The notes below the pieces were generated by a model. That model was not told where the DNA came from. It saw nothing but the letters and a program-made list of their open reading frames with translations, and made no database searches. Both the position numbers and the translations under genes were made by a program. Positions 16,146 through 24,036 of a DNA stretch of 64,000 nucleotides are shown one piece after another (position 1 is the stretch's first letter; each line of letters begins with the position of its first letter). The stretch covers positions 1,054,001-1,118,000 of the forward strand of contig NZ_CP097127.1 of NCBI RefSeq assembly GCF_023330665.1, given 5' to 3'. Source of the stretch: Conexibacter sp. S30A1 (lineage in GTDB: Bacteria; Actinomycetota; Thermoleophilia; Solirubrobacterales; Solirubrobacteraceae).

Positions 16146-16730
16146 ATGTTGATCGTATGTGCAGAGCCTGCCGTGGTCGAGGCTGAGTTGTTGGCTGGCG
16201 GGTTGTTGTGTCCGTTATGCCGGGCGGTGTTGGGGCCGTGGGGTCATGGCCGGGAGCGGGTGTTGCGCTGTCGGGGTGCTGACCGGCGGCTGGTGCCCAG
16301 GCGGGCCAGGTGCCGGGGGTGTCTGGGGACCCATGTGCTGTTGCCTGATATCGGGTTGTTGCGTCGTCGGGACGAGGTGGCTGTGATCGGCGCGGCGGTT
16401 GAGGCGAGCGTTGCTGGGCAGGGGTATCGCCGGATCGCTGGGTGGTTGGGGTTGCCGGCGGACACGGTCCGGGGCTGGTTGAGCCGGTTCGCTGCGCGGG
16501 CGGATGTGATTCGGGAGCATTTCACGCGGTGCGCGATCGTGCTGGACCCGGAGCTCGGGCCGATCATGCCGGCTGGGAGCGTGGTCGCGGACGCGTTGGA
16601 AGCGATCGCAGTCACGGCCAGGGCGTGGGTTTTGAGGTTCGGTCCGGTGGATCCGTGGCCGGTTGTGTCCAGGTTGTCTGGCGGGGTGCTGTTGGCAACA
16701 CGAGCTCCCGCCTTCCCGTGGGCGGCGTGA
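16146..16730 (+). CDS. zinc-ribbon/HTH protein of transposon operon (DUF6431-like)
   Basis: 194 residues from an ATG at 16146, with GGAGGTG about nine bases upstream. Two Cys pairs, CPLC near residue 22 and CRGC near residue 57, suggest a zinc ribbon. It is followed by a helix-turn-helix-like segment, GYRRIAGWLGLPADTVRGWLSRF. It resembles, from memory, the DUF6431 family encoded beside actinobacterial transposases. A role in end recognition, target choice or regulation is inference. The transposase gene starts 51 bases downstream. Confidence 0.65.
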   Translation: MLIVCAEPAVVEAELLAGGLLCPLCRAVLGPWGHGRERVLRCRGADRRLVPRRARCRGCLGTHVLLPDIGLLRRRDEVAVIGAAVEASVAGQGYRRIAGWLGLPADTVRGWLSRFAARADVIREHFTRCAIVLDPELGPIMPAGSVVADALEAIAVTARAWVLRFGPVDPWPVVSRLSGGVLLATRAPAFPWAA

Positions 16731-16781
16731 GCTGAGACGCTCCTGCGCTTCGGATGAACGAGAGCGCGGGAGAGCAACGAG

Positions 16782-18149
16782 GTGAATGAGGATCGTCGCC
16801 GGGAGATCGGCCTGTTTCGTTACACCCTGATTCGTGACGCCGCCGATGAGGGGTTGTCGAAAGCTGAGCGTGGCCGGCTCGTTCGGTCACTGGCTGGGCG
16901 TGAGCATGTCGGGCCTGATGGGCAGCTCGTCAGGGTCGCGCGCGGCACTCTGGATGAGTGGATTCGTGCTTATCGCCGCGGCGGGTTCGAGGCTTTGCTT
17001 CCCCGGCGGCGGGTCGTCCCGGTCAGGACACCGGCCGAGACATTGGAGCTGGCGTTCGCTTTGAAACGTGAGCGGCCGGAGCGAACCGCCGCGCAGGTCA
17101 GGCAGATCATGCTCGCCAGCGTCAAGGACGGTGAGGACGTGCCGGGGTTGCGGACATTGCAGACGCATCTGGCTCGTGCCGGGTTGAACGTCAGGGGTGA
17201 TGGTCACACTGCAGGGAAGGTTTATGGCCGGTTCGAAGCCGCTGCCCGGAATGAGCTGTGGACTGGGGACGGGTTACATGGCCCCAGGCTCGCCGGCACC
17301 GCCGCGCGGGCGGTGCTCGTCGCGTTTATCGACGATCACTCTCGCCTGCTGACCGGGTGGCGGTGGGGGACCGGTGAGGATGTGTTCCGCCTCGAGGCCG
17401 CGCTCCGTGCCGGGTTGATGAGCCGTGGGGTGCCCGGCCAGATTTTGGTTGACCGCGGCTCGGCGTTCGTGTCCTCACAGCTATTTCGTGCGTGTGCGGT
17501 GCTTGGTGTGAGGCTGATTCACGCAAGCCCGAGGGCGGCGACAACGAAAGGGAAAATCGAACGCTTCTTCCGGACCGTGCGCGACCAGTTCCTGGTGGAG
17601 ATCGATGATGGCATCGAGCTGGCGGAGCTGAACCGTCGGTTCTCCGCGTGGGTGGAGGTCGTTTATCACCGCCGGGTGCACTCAGAGACCAAGCAAGCCC
17701 CGCTGGCCCGGTTTGATGCGGCGGGCGCACCCCAGTTGCCGACCCCGGCGCTGTTGCGCGAAGCGTTTCTGTGGAGTCAGGAACGGACGGTCACGAAGAC
17801 CGCGACCGTGTCGCTTTACGCCAACCAATACGAGGTCAACGCCGCGCTCGCCGGCTGCAAGGTCGAGTTGGTGTTCGACCCGTTCGATCTCACGATGATC
17901 GAGGTTCGCTACCAGCATCGCCCGATGGGGACCGCCACACCTTTGGTGATCGGCCGCCGCACCCACCCACAAGCCCAGCGGGAGCTGCCGCCACCACCGG
18001 CCGGCACAGGGATCGACTACCTGAAGCTGCTGGCTGAGCAGCGCGACGCTGAGCTGGGTGGTCAGCGGATCGACTACGCCAGCCTCACAAACAACGGCGA
18101 CGGCGACGGCGAGAAGGATCGTGACATCAACCAAAAGCAGGAGGGATGA
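16782..18149 (+). CDS. DD35E transposase (rve/Mu-type integrase core)
   Basis: 455 residues, starting at a GTG at 16782. An N-terminal DNA-binding region (KAERGRLVRSLAG, LDEWIRAYRRGGFEAL, TAAQVRQIML) precedes an integrase core with WTGDGLHGP (Asp163), LVDRGSAFVS (Asp224) and KGKIERFFRTV (Glu260): exactly 35 residues separate the second Asp from the Glu. A Mu-type C-terminal beta domain (VSLYANQYEVNAALAGCKVELVFDP) follows. The domain order matches TnsB/TniA/IstA-like enzymes that work with an AAA+ partner. The ATPase gene begins 3 bases after this stop. Confidence 0.92.
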   Translation: MNEDRRREIGLFRYTLIRDAADEGLSKAERGRLVRSLAGREHVGPDGQLVRVARGTLDEWIRAYRRGGFEALLPRRRVVPVRTPAETLELAFALKRERPERTAAQVRQIMLASVKDGEDVPGLRTLQTHLARAGLNVRGDGHTAGKVYGRFEAAARNELWTGDGLHGPRLAGTAARAVLVAFIDDHSRLLTGWRWGTGEDVFRLEAALRAGLMSRGVPGQILVDRGSAFVSSQLFRACAVLGVRLIHASPRAATTKGKIERFFRTVRDQFLVEIDDGIELAELNRRFSAWVEVVYHRRVHSETKQAPLARFDAAGAPQLPTPALLREAFLWSQERTVTKTATVSLYANQYEVNAALAGCKVELVFDPFDLTMIEVRYQHRPMGTATPLVIGRRTHPQAQRELPPPPAGTGIDYLKLLAEQRDAELGGQRIDYASLTNNGDGDGEKDRDINQKQEG

Positions 18150-18152
18150 GCA

Positions 18153-18968
18153 GTGAGTATTGACAGGTTGCGCGCCCATTACGGGTTCACACGCATGCCG
18201 TTCGGGAAGGATCTGGCACCGGGAATGTTGCATGCCCATGGCTCGCATGCTGAGGCGGTCGCCCGGATGGCGTGGTGCATCAGTGAGCAGGCGATCGGTG
18301 TGATCAGCGGGGAGTGCGGCGCCGGCAAAACTGTTGCTGCCCGCGCCGCTGTGGCGAGCCTTGATGCCTCAAGGCACACGGTGCTTTATCTCGGAACCCC
18401 CGGCGTCGGGTTGCGCGGTATCTACGGGCTGATCATCAACACCCTGGGCGCCACCCCTAGGTTCCATCACGCCGCTCTGATCCCCCAAGCCCAAGAGATG
18501 CTCGCCGCCGAGAGCGCGGAGCGTGGCAAGCATGTCGTGATCATCATTGATGAAGCCCATTTGCTTGACGCGGAGAGCCTGGAGGGGATCCGGTGTTTGT
18601 CAAACATGGGGATGGACCAGACCGCCCCGTTCTGTTTGCTTTTGCTCGGCCAACCCACACTTCGGCGTCGGCTGCGCAACGGCACGTTCACCGCGCTGGA
18701 CCAGAGGATCGCGGTGCGTTACACGATCAACGGCCTCGACCTGAAAGAGACCCGAAGCTATGTGCAGCATCATTTGGCGCTCGCGGGCCGCTCGGACACC
18801 CTGTTCTCCGATGATGCGATCAGCCTGATCCACACCACGTCCCGTGGTCTGCCGAGGTTGATCAACAACCTCGCTGTCGCGGCGCTGGTTGCCGCGTTCG
18901 CGGCAAACAAGGCGATCGTGGATGAGAGCTCGGCACGGGTCGCCGTCACAGAGGTCTCAGCCGAATGA
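18153..18968 (+). CDS. AAA+ ATPase partner of the transposase (TniB/ExeA-like)
   Basis: 271 residues from a GTG at 18153. It begins with the ExeA/TniB-type sequence YGFTRMPFGKDL, then Walker A GECGAGKTVAA near residue 51, Walker B HVVIIIDEAHLLD near residue 130, a sensor-like LLLLGQPTLRRRL and an arginine-finger-type RLRNGTFTALDQRIA. Such ATPases choose or prepare the target and activate the DDE transposase. It is translationally linked to its neighbours: 3 bases after the transposase stop and a 4-base overlap with the next gene. Confidence 0.88.
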   Translation: MSIDRLRAHYGFTRMPFGKDLAPGMLHAHGSHAEAVARMAWCISEQAIGVISGECGAGKTVAARAAVASLDASRHTVLYLGTPGVGLRGIYGLIINTLGATPRFHHAALIPQAQEMLAAESAERGKHVVIIIDEAHLLDAESLEGIRCLSNMGMDQTAPFCLLLLGQPTLRRRLRNGTFTALDQRIAVRYTINGLDLKETRSYVQHHLALAGRSDTLFSDDAISLIHTTSRGLPRLINNLAVAALVAAFAANKAIVDESSARVAVTEVSAE

Positions 18969-20236
18969 CCGCCACCCTGTCGCTGCTTGACCCGCCACCG
19001 GAGGATCAGCCTACAAACAGCGGGCTGCTGCCAGCACCGCCAGGCTGGCCGCAAGCACCAGCACCCGCCGTCTACCACGAGCTGCTCGGCGAGATCGTGG
19101 GCCGCGTCGCCCCGCACACCGAGGCTGACCCGGTCGCGATCCTCACCCAGCTGCTGGTCGGGTTCGGTACCGCCATCGGTCGTGGCGCGTGGTTCCAAGT
19201 CGAAGCGACCCGCCATCACACCAACGAGTTCATGCTGCTGGTCGGTGACAGCGCGAAGGCGAGAAAGGGGTCATCTTGGGATCATGTCCGTCGGCTTCTG
19301 GTCAGTGTCGACACGTCGATCGACTCACGGATTCTCACCGGCCTATCCAGTGGCGAGGGGTTGATCTGGGCGGTCCGTGACCCAGCCGGCCAGGATCCCG
19401 GTCACCCTGATCAGCGGCTGCTGGTGATCGAACCAGAATTCGCGTCAGTATTGAAGGCCGCAAGCCGTGAGATCTCGACACTCTCACCAACTCTGCGCTC
19501 AGCGTGGGATGGACGGCCACTGGCGATCCTGACCCGCACCGCGCCGGCGCGCGCCAGCACCGCGCACATCACGCTAATCGGTCACATCACCCAACACGAG
19601 TTGCGCCGCCACATAACCCAGGCAGAGCTCTCCAACGGGTATCTGAACCGGATCCTGATCGTCTGCTGCCGCCGCCAGCGCCTGCTCCCAGAAGGCGGCG
19701 AACCTGACCCCCTCGCCGGCACCGGCCTTGATCGCCTGCTCGCCACGGCGCTACGCCAAGCACGCACAGCCGGCCAGATCAAGCTTGATCCCGACGCCCG
19801 GGAGATGTGGCATCACGCCTACCGCACACTCGCCCAGCCACAGGCCGGGATTATCGGCCAGATCACCGCCCGCGCCGAAGCGCACGTCATCCGCCTCGCG
19901 CTTCTCTACGCCCTCGCTGACGGCAAAACCCAGATCGGCAGCCCGCACCTGAGCGCCGCACTCGCGCTCCAGGACTACGCCACCCGGTCCGCAGCATGGG
20001 CGCTCACCGGTGCGACCGGTCAGCCACTCGCCGAACAGATCCACACCATCCTCACAAACCATCCCGGCGGACTGACCCGCAGCCAAATCAGCCAGACCCT
20101 CAACCACAACCAGCCCGCCGGGCAGATCGACCACGCCCTCCAAGCCCTGCACGCCGCCCACCGCGTCCACAGCACCCAGATCCCGACCGGCGGACGACCC
20201 GCCCAGCTCTGGGCCGCCAGCAGCAGCGGGACATAA
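18965..20236 (+). CDS. DUF3987-like protein of transposon operon
   Basis: 423 residues, start overlapping the ATPase stop (ATGA). The middle holds LLVGDSAKARKGSSWDHVRRLL, a P-loop-like element seen in DUF3987/YfjI-type proteins, then LVIEPEFASVLKAASRE and LSPTLRSAWDGRPL. The C-terminus (residues 350-420) resembles a winged helix (THILTNHPGGLTRSQISQTL-type). The family is associated with primase/helicase-like genes on mobile elements. Its role in transposition (target selection, replication or cargo) is unknown; the tight coupling suggests it is part of the machinery. Confidence 0.65.
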   Translation: MTATLSLLDPPPEDQPTNSGLLPAPPGWPQAPAPAVYHELLGEIVGRVAPHTEADPVAILTQLLVGFGTAIGRGAWFQVEATRHHTNEFMLLVGDSAKARKGSSWDHVRRLLVSVDTSIDSRILTGLSSGEGLIWAVRDPAGQDPGHPDQRLLVIEPEFASVLKAASREISTLSPTLRSAWDGRPLAILTRTAPARASTAHITLIGHITQHELRRHITQAELSNGYLNRILIVCCRRQRLLPEGGEPDPLAGTGLDRLLATALRQARTAGQIKLDPDAREMWHHAYRTLAQPQAGIIGQITARAEAHVIRLALLYALADGKTQIGSPHLSAALALQDYATRSAAWALTGATGQPLAEQIHTILTNHPGGLTRSQISQTLNHNQPAGQIDHALQALHAAHRVHSTQIPTGGRPAQLWAASSSGT

Positions 20237-20753
20237 CCGGCCGGCTGCCTACCGCCACGCGCGAGTGGGTCGAATCGCTCGCCGAGCACCCGGCCGCGCC
20301 ACCAGACCGGTCACTCAGAAACCTGAGCACCTCATGGCGAGCGATCAAAAGCGAAAGCGAAGCGGTCACAAACGCGCGACAAGCAACCGCAAGCCCACGA
20401 CCCTGACCGCCCTTCATTGCGAGCCGATCAGCCGTCAGCCCGGGACCCCACCCCGGACTTACTTCTTCTTTCGTACCCCACCCCCCGATGCCGCCGAACA
20501 AAAGCATCACCGTCCCGAAAATCAACGGCGCTCAACACCTGCACCCCAACCCGCACTCTCCCCAGCCCAACGCAGTTTGAGCACAGGCTGATGGTCGTGC
20601 GGCAGACGTTGGACGCGGCCTACCGGCAAGCGGCGAGCCGACCGGAACGCAGGGAGCCAGAGCGAGCGACCTGGGCGCTCAACCGCGCCGAGGGAGAAGC
20701 AGCGGAGGCCGGGCTGCTGCCGTGACCGGGTGCGACGCATCATACTTCGCGCG
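20237..20753 (+). other. gap after transposon operon, no firm gene
   Basis: Several short frames are open, for example one ending at 20725 whose last 44 codons (from a TTG-free ATG at 20591, MVVRQTLDAAYRQAASRPE...) look protein-like and could be the 3' part of a broken gene. The stretch 20440-20500 is pyrimidine-rich on the plus strand. The right end of the transposon is probably here. Confidence 0.35.
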
Positions 20754-20881
20754 ATGAGCTACGAGGTAGTCACATCCTCGGACCGCCCGGACCTGGCCGA
20801 CGAGGCCGCCGCCGCGTTCCGGGAGCGGTGGCCGGAGTTCATCTTCCACGACGAAATCCCGACCGAATACATGCCTCGCGC

Positions 20882-20887
20882 GGATAA
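20882..20887. repeat. target-site duplication GGATAA of IS copy 1
   Basis: GGATAA here and again at 24014-24019, immediately outside the two ends of IS copy 1. Both belong to the acetyltransferase coding sequence. Confidence 0.88.
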
Positions 20888-20902
20888 CTCGGGTTTCGCA
20901 GT

Positions 20903-22252
20903 TCATAGGCCGGCGGCTGCCCATGCTTGCTGGACTTGGTTGATTTCCTGGGTTGTGGGGGTTCGGGCCTGTTCGGGTTGAAATTGGGTGGCGATGATCA
21001 CTCGTCGTAGCTTGGCGAGCATGTCCTGGAATGATGGGGTGGTCTTGGAGACATACCAGGGGGCGCGGGCGCGATGCTCTGTGACGATGTCGGGGTGATG
21101 TCCGTAGAGCGCGTACCAGATGATCGTGAGGTCCATCGCCAAGAACTGGAATGGGACGGTCCGTTGCACGGCTTTCTCGGTCCGGTTGCGGGCATCACCG
21201 ACGCCGAACAGTTCTTTGCCGTCCTGGAAGGCGACTTCGATCGGCCAGCGGTCTGCGTAGCGTTCGACGATCTGCGCGGCGGTGGCGTGAAGGTCGGTGG
21301 TGATCAGCGCGATCTGGTAGCCGCACGGCTTGGTGTCGTCTTTGACGAGGATCACACGGACCGGGGTTTCGGCGCCGAGCGGCTCCCACAGGCAGTTGAT
21401 CTCAGCCAGCTCGAGCGTCTCGGTTTTGCTGTAGCGCCTGACGGTCGTCTTTACCCATTCGGTGGCGGGGTCGGCTGCGATCTGTTGAAGGCTTTCAAGC
21501 TGTTTGCCCCATTTGCGTGGCCGGCCGCGTTTGCCGGTGCGCGGCGGCGCAGGGGCGTAGATCACCGCGTTGCTACGCAGCCTCGATGTGATCGTCACCC
21601 GCTTGGGTGCAGCACGCCACGCCTGGCTGATGTAGGCGCTGTCACCGACCACGTTGATCTGGCGATCCGGCAGCCGTTTGGCGAGCAGGCAGACCATCGC
21701 CCTGGCCAGCTTGACCTTCCCGGGCCGCTCAGGATCGGGCTTGTGCTGCTTGACGAACTGTTCGCGCCGCGGCTGCCAGAGCCGGAACAGGACCGGCAAA
21801 CATACGGTGCGCTGCAGGAACGGCAGCTTGACACAGATCCCGGCCACGATCCAGTTGTTCCCCCACGCGACCGAGCCTGAGCGGCTGTTGGCGGTCGCGT
21901 CGTGATGCCAGAAGGTGCCGTGGATCCGGCGTCCCCTGCGTTTCAGGAGCGTGTCGTCGACCGCGACCAGCACGCTCGCACCCGGTTCTGTGAACCGCTC
22001 AACGATCAGGCAGGCGAGCCGTAACCCGAGCTCGTCCACGGACCAGCGGGCATTGGCGAAGAACCGGTGGCAACGCGCGTGATGCCACACCCCCGACAGC
22101 CTTGAGCCTGTCAGCATCCCGGTCACGCACCGCAGAGAGGTCTGCGAGACCTGACCGACCAACACCCCCCGGAACGTCTCAAACGTGGGACGGGTGAAAC
22201 ACGACTCAAACAGGACAAGCAGCTCGTTCAGCGAAGATGGGACGCAGAGCAT
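20903..22252 (-). CDS. transposase of IS copy 1 (DDE superfamily, IS701/IS4-like)
   Basis: 449 residues from the ATG at 22252 (MLCVPSSLNELLVLFESCF); the frame is open upstream to 22381 but through the IS end region. Candidate catalytic acidic residues lie in VAVDDTLLKRRG, NVVGDSAYIS and RWPIEVAFQDGKELFG, the D-D-E order of IS4/IS701-type enzymes. The DDE_5-type N-terminal part (FETFRGVLVGQ, FFANARWSVDELG) favours IS701-like, but the 6-bp duplications differ from the 4-bp expected for that family. The coding sequence appears intact, and its product is identical to that of copy 2. Confidence 0.85.
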   Translation of the reverse strand: MLCVPSSLNELLVLFESCFTRPTFETFRGVLVGQVSQTSLRCVTGMLTGSRLSGVWHHARCHRFFANARWSVDELGLRLACLIVERFTEPGASVLVAVDDTLLKRRGRRIHGTFWHHDATANSRSGSVAWGNNWIVAGICVKLPFLQRTVCLPVLFRLWQPRREQFVKQHKPDPERPGKVKLARAMVCLLAKRLPDRQINVVGDSAYISQAWRAAPKRVTITSRLRSNAVIYAPAPPRTGKRGRPRKWGKQLESLQQIAADPATEWVKTTVRRYSKTETLELAEINCLWEPLGAETPVRVILVKDDTKPCGYQIALITTDLHATAAQIVERYADRWPIEVAFQDGKELFGVGDARNRTEKAVQRTVPFQFLAMDLTIIWYALYGHHPDIVTEHRARAPWYVSKTTPSFQDMLAKLRRVIIATQFQPEQARTPTTQEINQVQQAWAAAGL

Positions 22253-22457
22253 CGGCGGCAGCCTCCAAGAGAAGCCGCGCAGCGTGCCTCCCCTTGGCCG
22301 CGACGGACGGGTTATGTTGACAGCAACCGCTTTCGCGCAAGCCGCCGATGCTCCTTCCCCGACACCGCGCCAACAGGCCACACCAGCCCGCCACGGCCCC
22401 GTCCACCACCACCTGCTACGCCGCTATGCCGCTACAGGCCCAAAAGTGCGAAACCCG

Positions 22458-24004
22458 GAGGGCGTCACGTTAACTGTGTAAGCGTGGTTTCTTCAGGTTA
22501 ACAGTTACTCTCGTCGTGTCAATGGGTGGTGGTCAGCTTGCGTCCGGGATCCGGTCACCGAAGTGGATCTTGAGCGCTAGCAGCGCGGCTGTCCAGTTCC
22601 GGCAGCGGGTCCATTGCGGGACGGCGTTCTGGAGGCAGAGGTAGACGAGCTTGCGGGCTGAGTCCTCGTTGGGGAAGCTGCCCTTGGTTTTGATGGCTTT
22701 GCGTAGCTGCCGGTTGAGCGCCTCGATCGCGTTGGTGGTGTAGATGATCCGGCGGACCTCGGCGGGGAAGGCGAGGAACGGTGTGATGTGCTCCCAGGCG
22801 GCGGTCCACTGCCGGGTGATGATCGGGAAGCGCGCTCCCCACTTCTCATCGAAGGCCTCCAGTGCGGCCCATGCCTGCTCGGCGTTGATCGCGGTGTAGA
22901 TCGGTTTGAGGTCGCGGGCGACTTGCTCACGGTCGCGTCTGGGCACGTATTTGAGACTTGAGCGGATCATGTGCACGATGCATGTCTGGACCGTGGTCTT
23001 CGGGAAGATCGCCTCGATCGCCTCAGGGAACCCTGTGAGCCCGTCGACACAGCAGATCAGGATGTCGCGCACACCACGGGTCTTCAGGTCGTTGAGCGCC
23101 TGCATCCAGAACTTCGCGCCCTCCGTCTCCTGAAACCACATGCCGAGCACGTCCCGGTCGCCGTCCAGGGTGATCCCGAGCGCTATGTAGAGCGCTTTGT
23201 GCCCGACGCTGCCACCATCACGGATCTTGAGCACCATGCAGTCCAAAAACACGACGGGGTAGATCGTCTCAAGCGGCCGTTTGGCCCACTCACGCACGTC
23301 GTCTGCGACCTGGTCGGTCACGCGGCTTATCAGCTCACGGCTCACACCCGTGCCGTAGAGCTCTTGCATGTAGCCCTCGATGTCACGGGTCGACAGGCCA
23401 CGGCTGTAGAGCGCGAGGATCTTCTGATCGATCCCGGCAAGGCGCCGCTGACGCTTCTTGACGATCTGCGGCTCAAACGTGCCTGCCCGGTCCCTGGGCG
23501 CGTCGATCACGATCTTGCCGTGATCGCTCACGAGCGTCTTTACGCTCGTCCCGTTGCGCTGGTTGGCCGCGCCGCCAGCGGGCTCCTGGTGGGGCTCATA
23601 GCCGACATGGCAGGTCAGCTCCGCGTTCATCGCACGCTCCACCAGCCGTTTAGTCAGCCGGCCAAGAACCCCGCCTGACCCAAGGATCTCCTCCTCGGTC
23701 CTGGCGCCAGCCAGCAGCTCGTCGATCACCTCGTCGGAGATCAAGGACTCCTCAACGCCCCCAACCGCGCAACGGACCCGCCGACGCGCGATCGCGCGCT
23801 CGACCGCCTCCTCGAGCCCCGGCACCGGCCGCGCCGCGCCTGGGTTGGGCGGCTCGTCGCTTCGCTCCTCCCCGCCCAACCCAGGCGCGGGAGACATCAC
23901 CCCGAACGGGGGCTGGGCCAACAACACATCACTGCTCATGGTCTTCGTCGTGGTAGGCATGCGATCTCCTTCGCTGATGCCTACACAGTTCCTGTGACGA
24001 TCCC
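22458..24004 (-). mobile_element. IS256-family insertion sequence nested in IS copy 1
   Basis: Imperfect terminal repeats of about 26 bases: GAGGGCGTCACG...ACTGTGTAAGC on the left (22458) and, reading inward from 24004, GGGATCGTCACAGG with ACTGTGTAGGC. The flanks read GAAACCCG (22450-22457) and GAAACCG (24005-24011), an 8-bp duplication with one C lost. The insertion removed the right terminal repeat of the host IS from its normal context. Confidence 0.85.
22533..23960 (-). CDS. IS256-family (Mutator-type) transposase
   Basis: 475 residues with the family pattern: N-terminal NAELTCHVGY and NQRNGTS; first catalytic region VVFLDCMVLKIRD; second CCVDGLTGFPEAIEAIFP; the C/D(2)H-type VQTCIVHMIRSSLKYV; and the terminal YTTNAIEALNRQLRKAIKTKG containing the catalytic Glu. 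Length and order are normal and no frameshift is seen, so it is probably functional. A Met near residue 8 or 22 could be the true start. Confidence 0.93.
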   Translation of the reverse strand: MPTTTKTMSSDVLLAQPPFGVMSPAPGLGGEERSDEPPNPGAARPVPGLEEAVERAIARRRVRCAVGGVEESLISDEVIDELLAGARTEEEILGSGGVLGRLTKRLVERAMNAELTCHVGYEPHQEPAGGAANQRNGTSVKTLVSDHGKIVIDAPRDRAGTFEPQIVKKRQRRLAGIDQKILALYSRGLSTRDIEGYMQELYGTGVSRELISRVTDQVADDVREWAKRPLETIYPVVFLDCMVLKIRDGGSVGHKALYIALGITLDGDRDVLGMWFQETEGAKFWMQALNDLKTRGVRDILICCVDGLTGFPEAIEAIFPKTTVQTCIVHMIRSSLKYVPRRDREQVARDLKPIYTAINAEQAWAALEAFDEKWGARFPIITRQWTAAWEHITPFLAFPAEVRRIIYTTNAIEALNRQLRKAIKTKGSFPNEDSARKLVYLCLQNAVPQWTRCRNWTAALLALKIHFGDRIPDAS

Positions 24005-24030
24005 GAAACCGAGGGATAACTACTTCCGCG

Positions 24031-24036
24031 AGTTAA
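24031..24036. repeat. target-site duplication AGTTAA of IS copy 2
   Basis: AGTTAA here and at 25612-25617, immediately outside the ends of copy 2. It differs from the GGATAA of copy 1, showing two separate transposition events with a common preference for sites ending in TAA. Confidence 0.88.

Larger units (their letters stand above)
16146..20236 (+). mobile_element. four-gene transposon-like operon, ends not found
   Basis: The four genes (zinc-ribbon/HTH, DD35E transposase, AAA+ ATPase, DUF3987-like) are co-directional with gaps of 51, 3 and -4 bases. The set resembles a reduced Tn7/Tn5053-type system: a TnsB-like enzyme with a TnsC-like ATPase, but no TnsA nuclease, TniQ or resolvase in reach. 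I could not find terminal inverted repeats or target duplications in the flanks 15657-16145 and 20237-20753, so the true boundaries are unknown. Confidence 0.7.
20888..24013 (-). mobile_element. insertion sequence copy 1 (DDE_5/IS701-like), itself split by IS256-family element
   Basis: Left terminal repeat CTCGGGTTTCGCA at 20888; the matching right end, TGCGAAACCCG at 22447-22457, is cut by the IS256 element and its last two bases lie at 24012-24013. Without the inner element it is 1572 bp. It is flanked by the 6-bp duplication GGATAA (20882-20887 and 24014-24019). It is nearly identical to copy 2, from which it differs by a 3-base indel and a base change in the non-coding right part. Confidence 0.9.
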
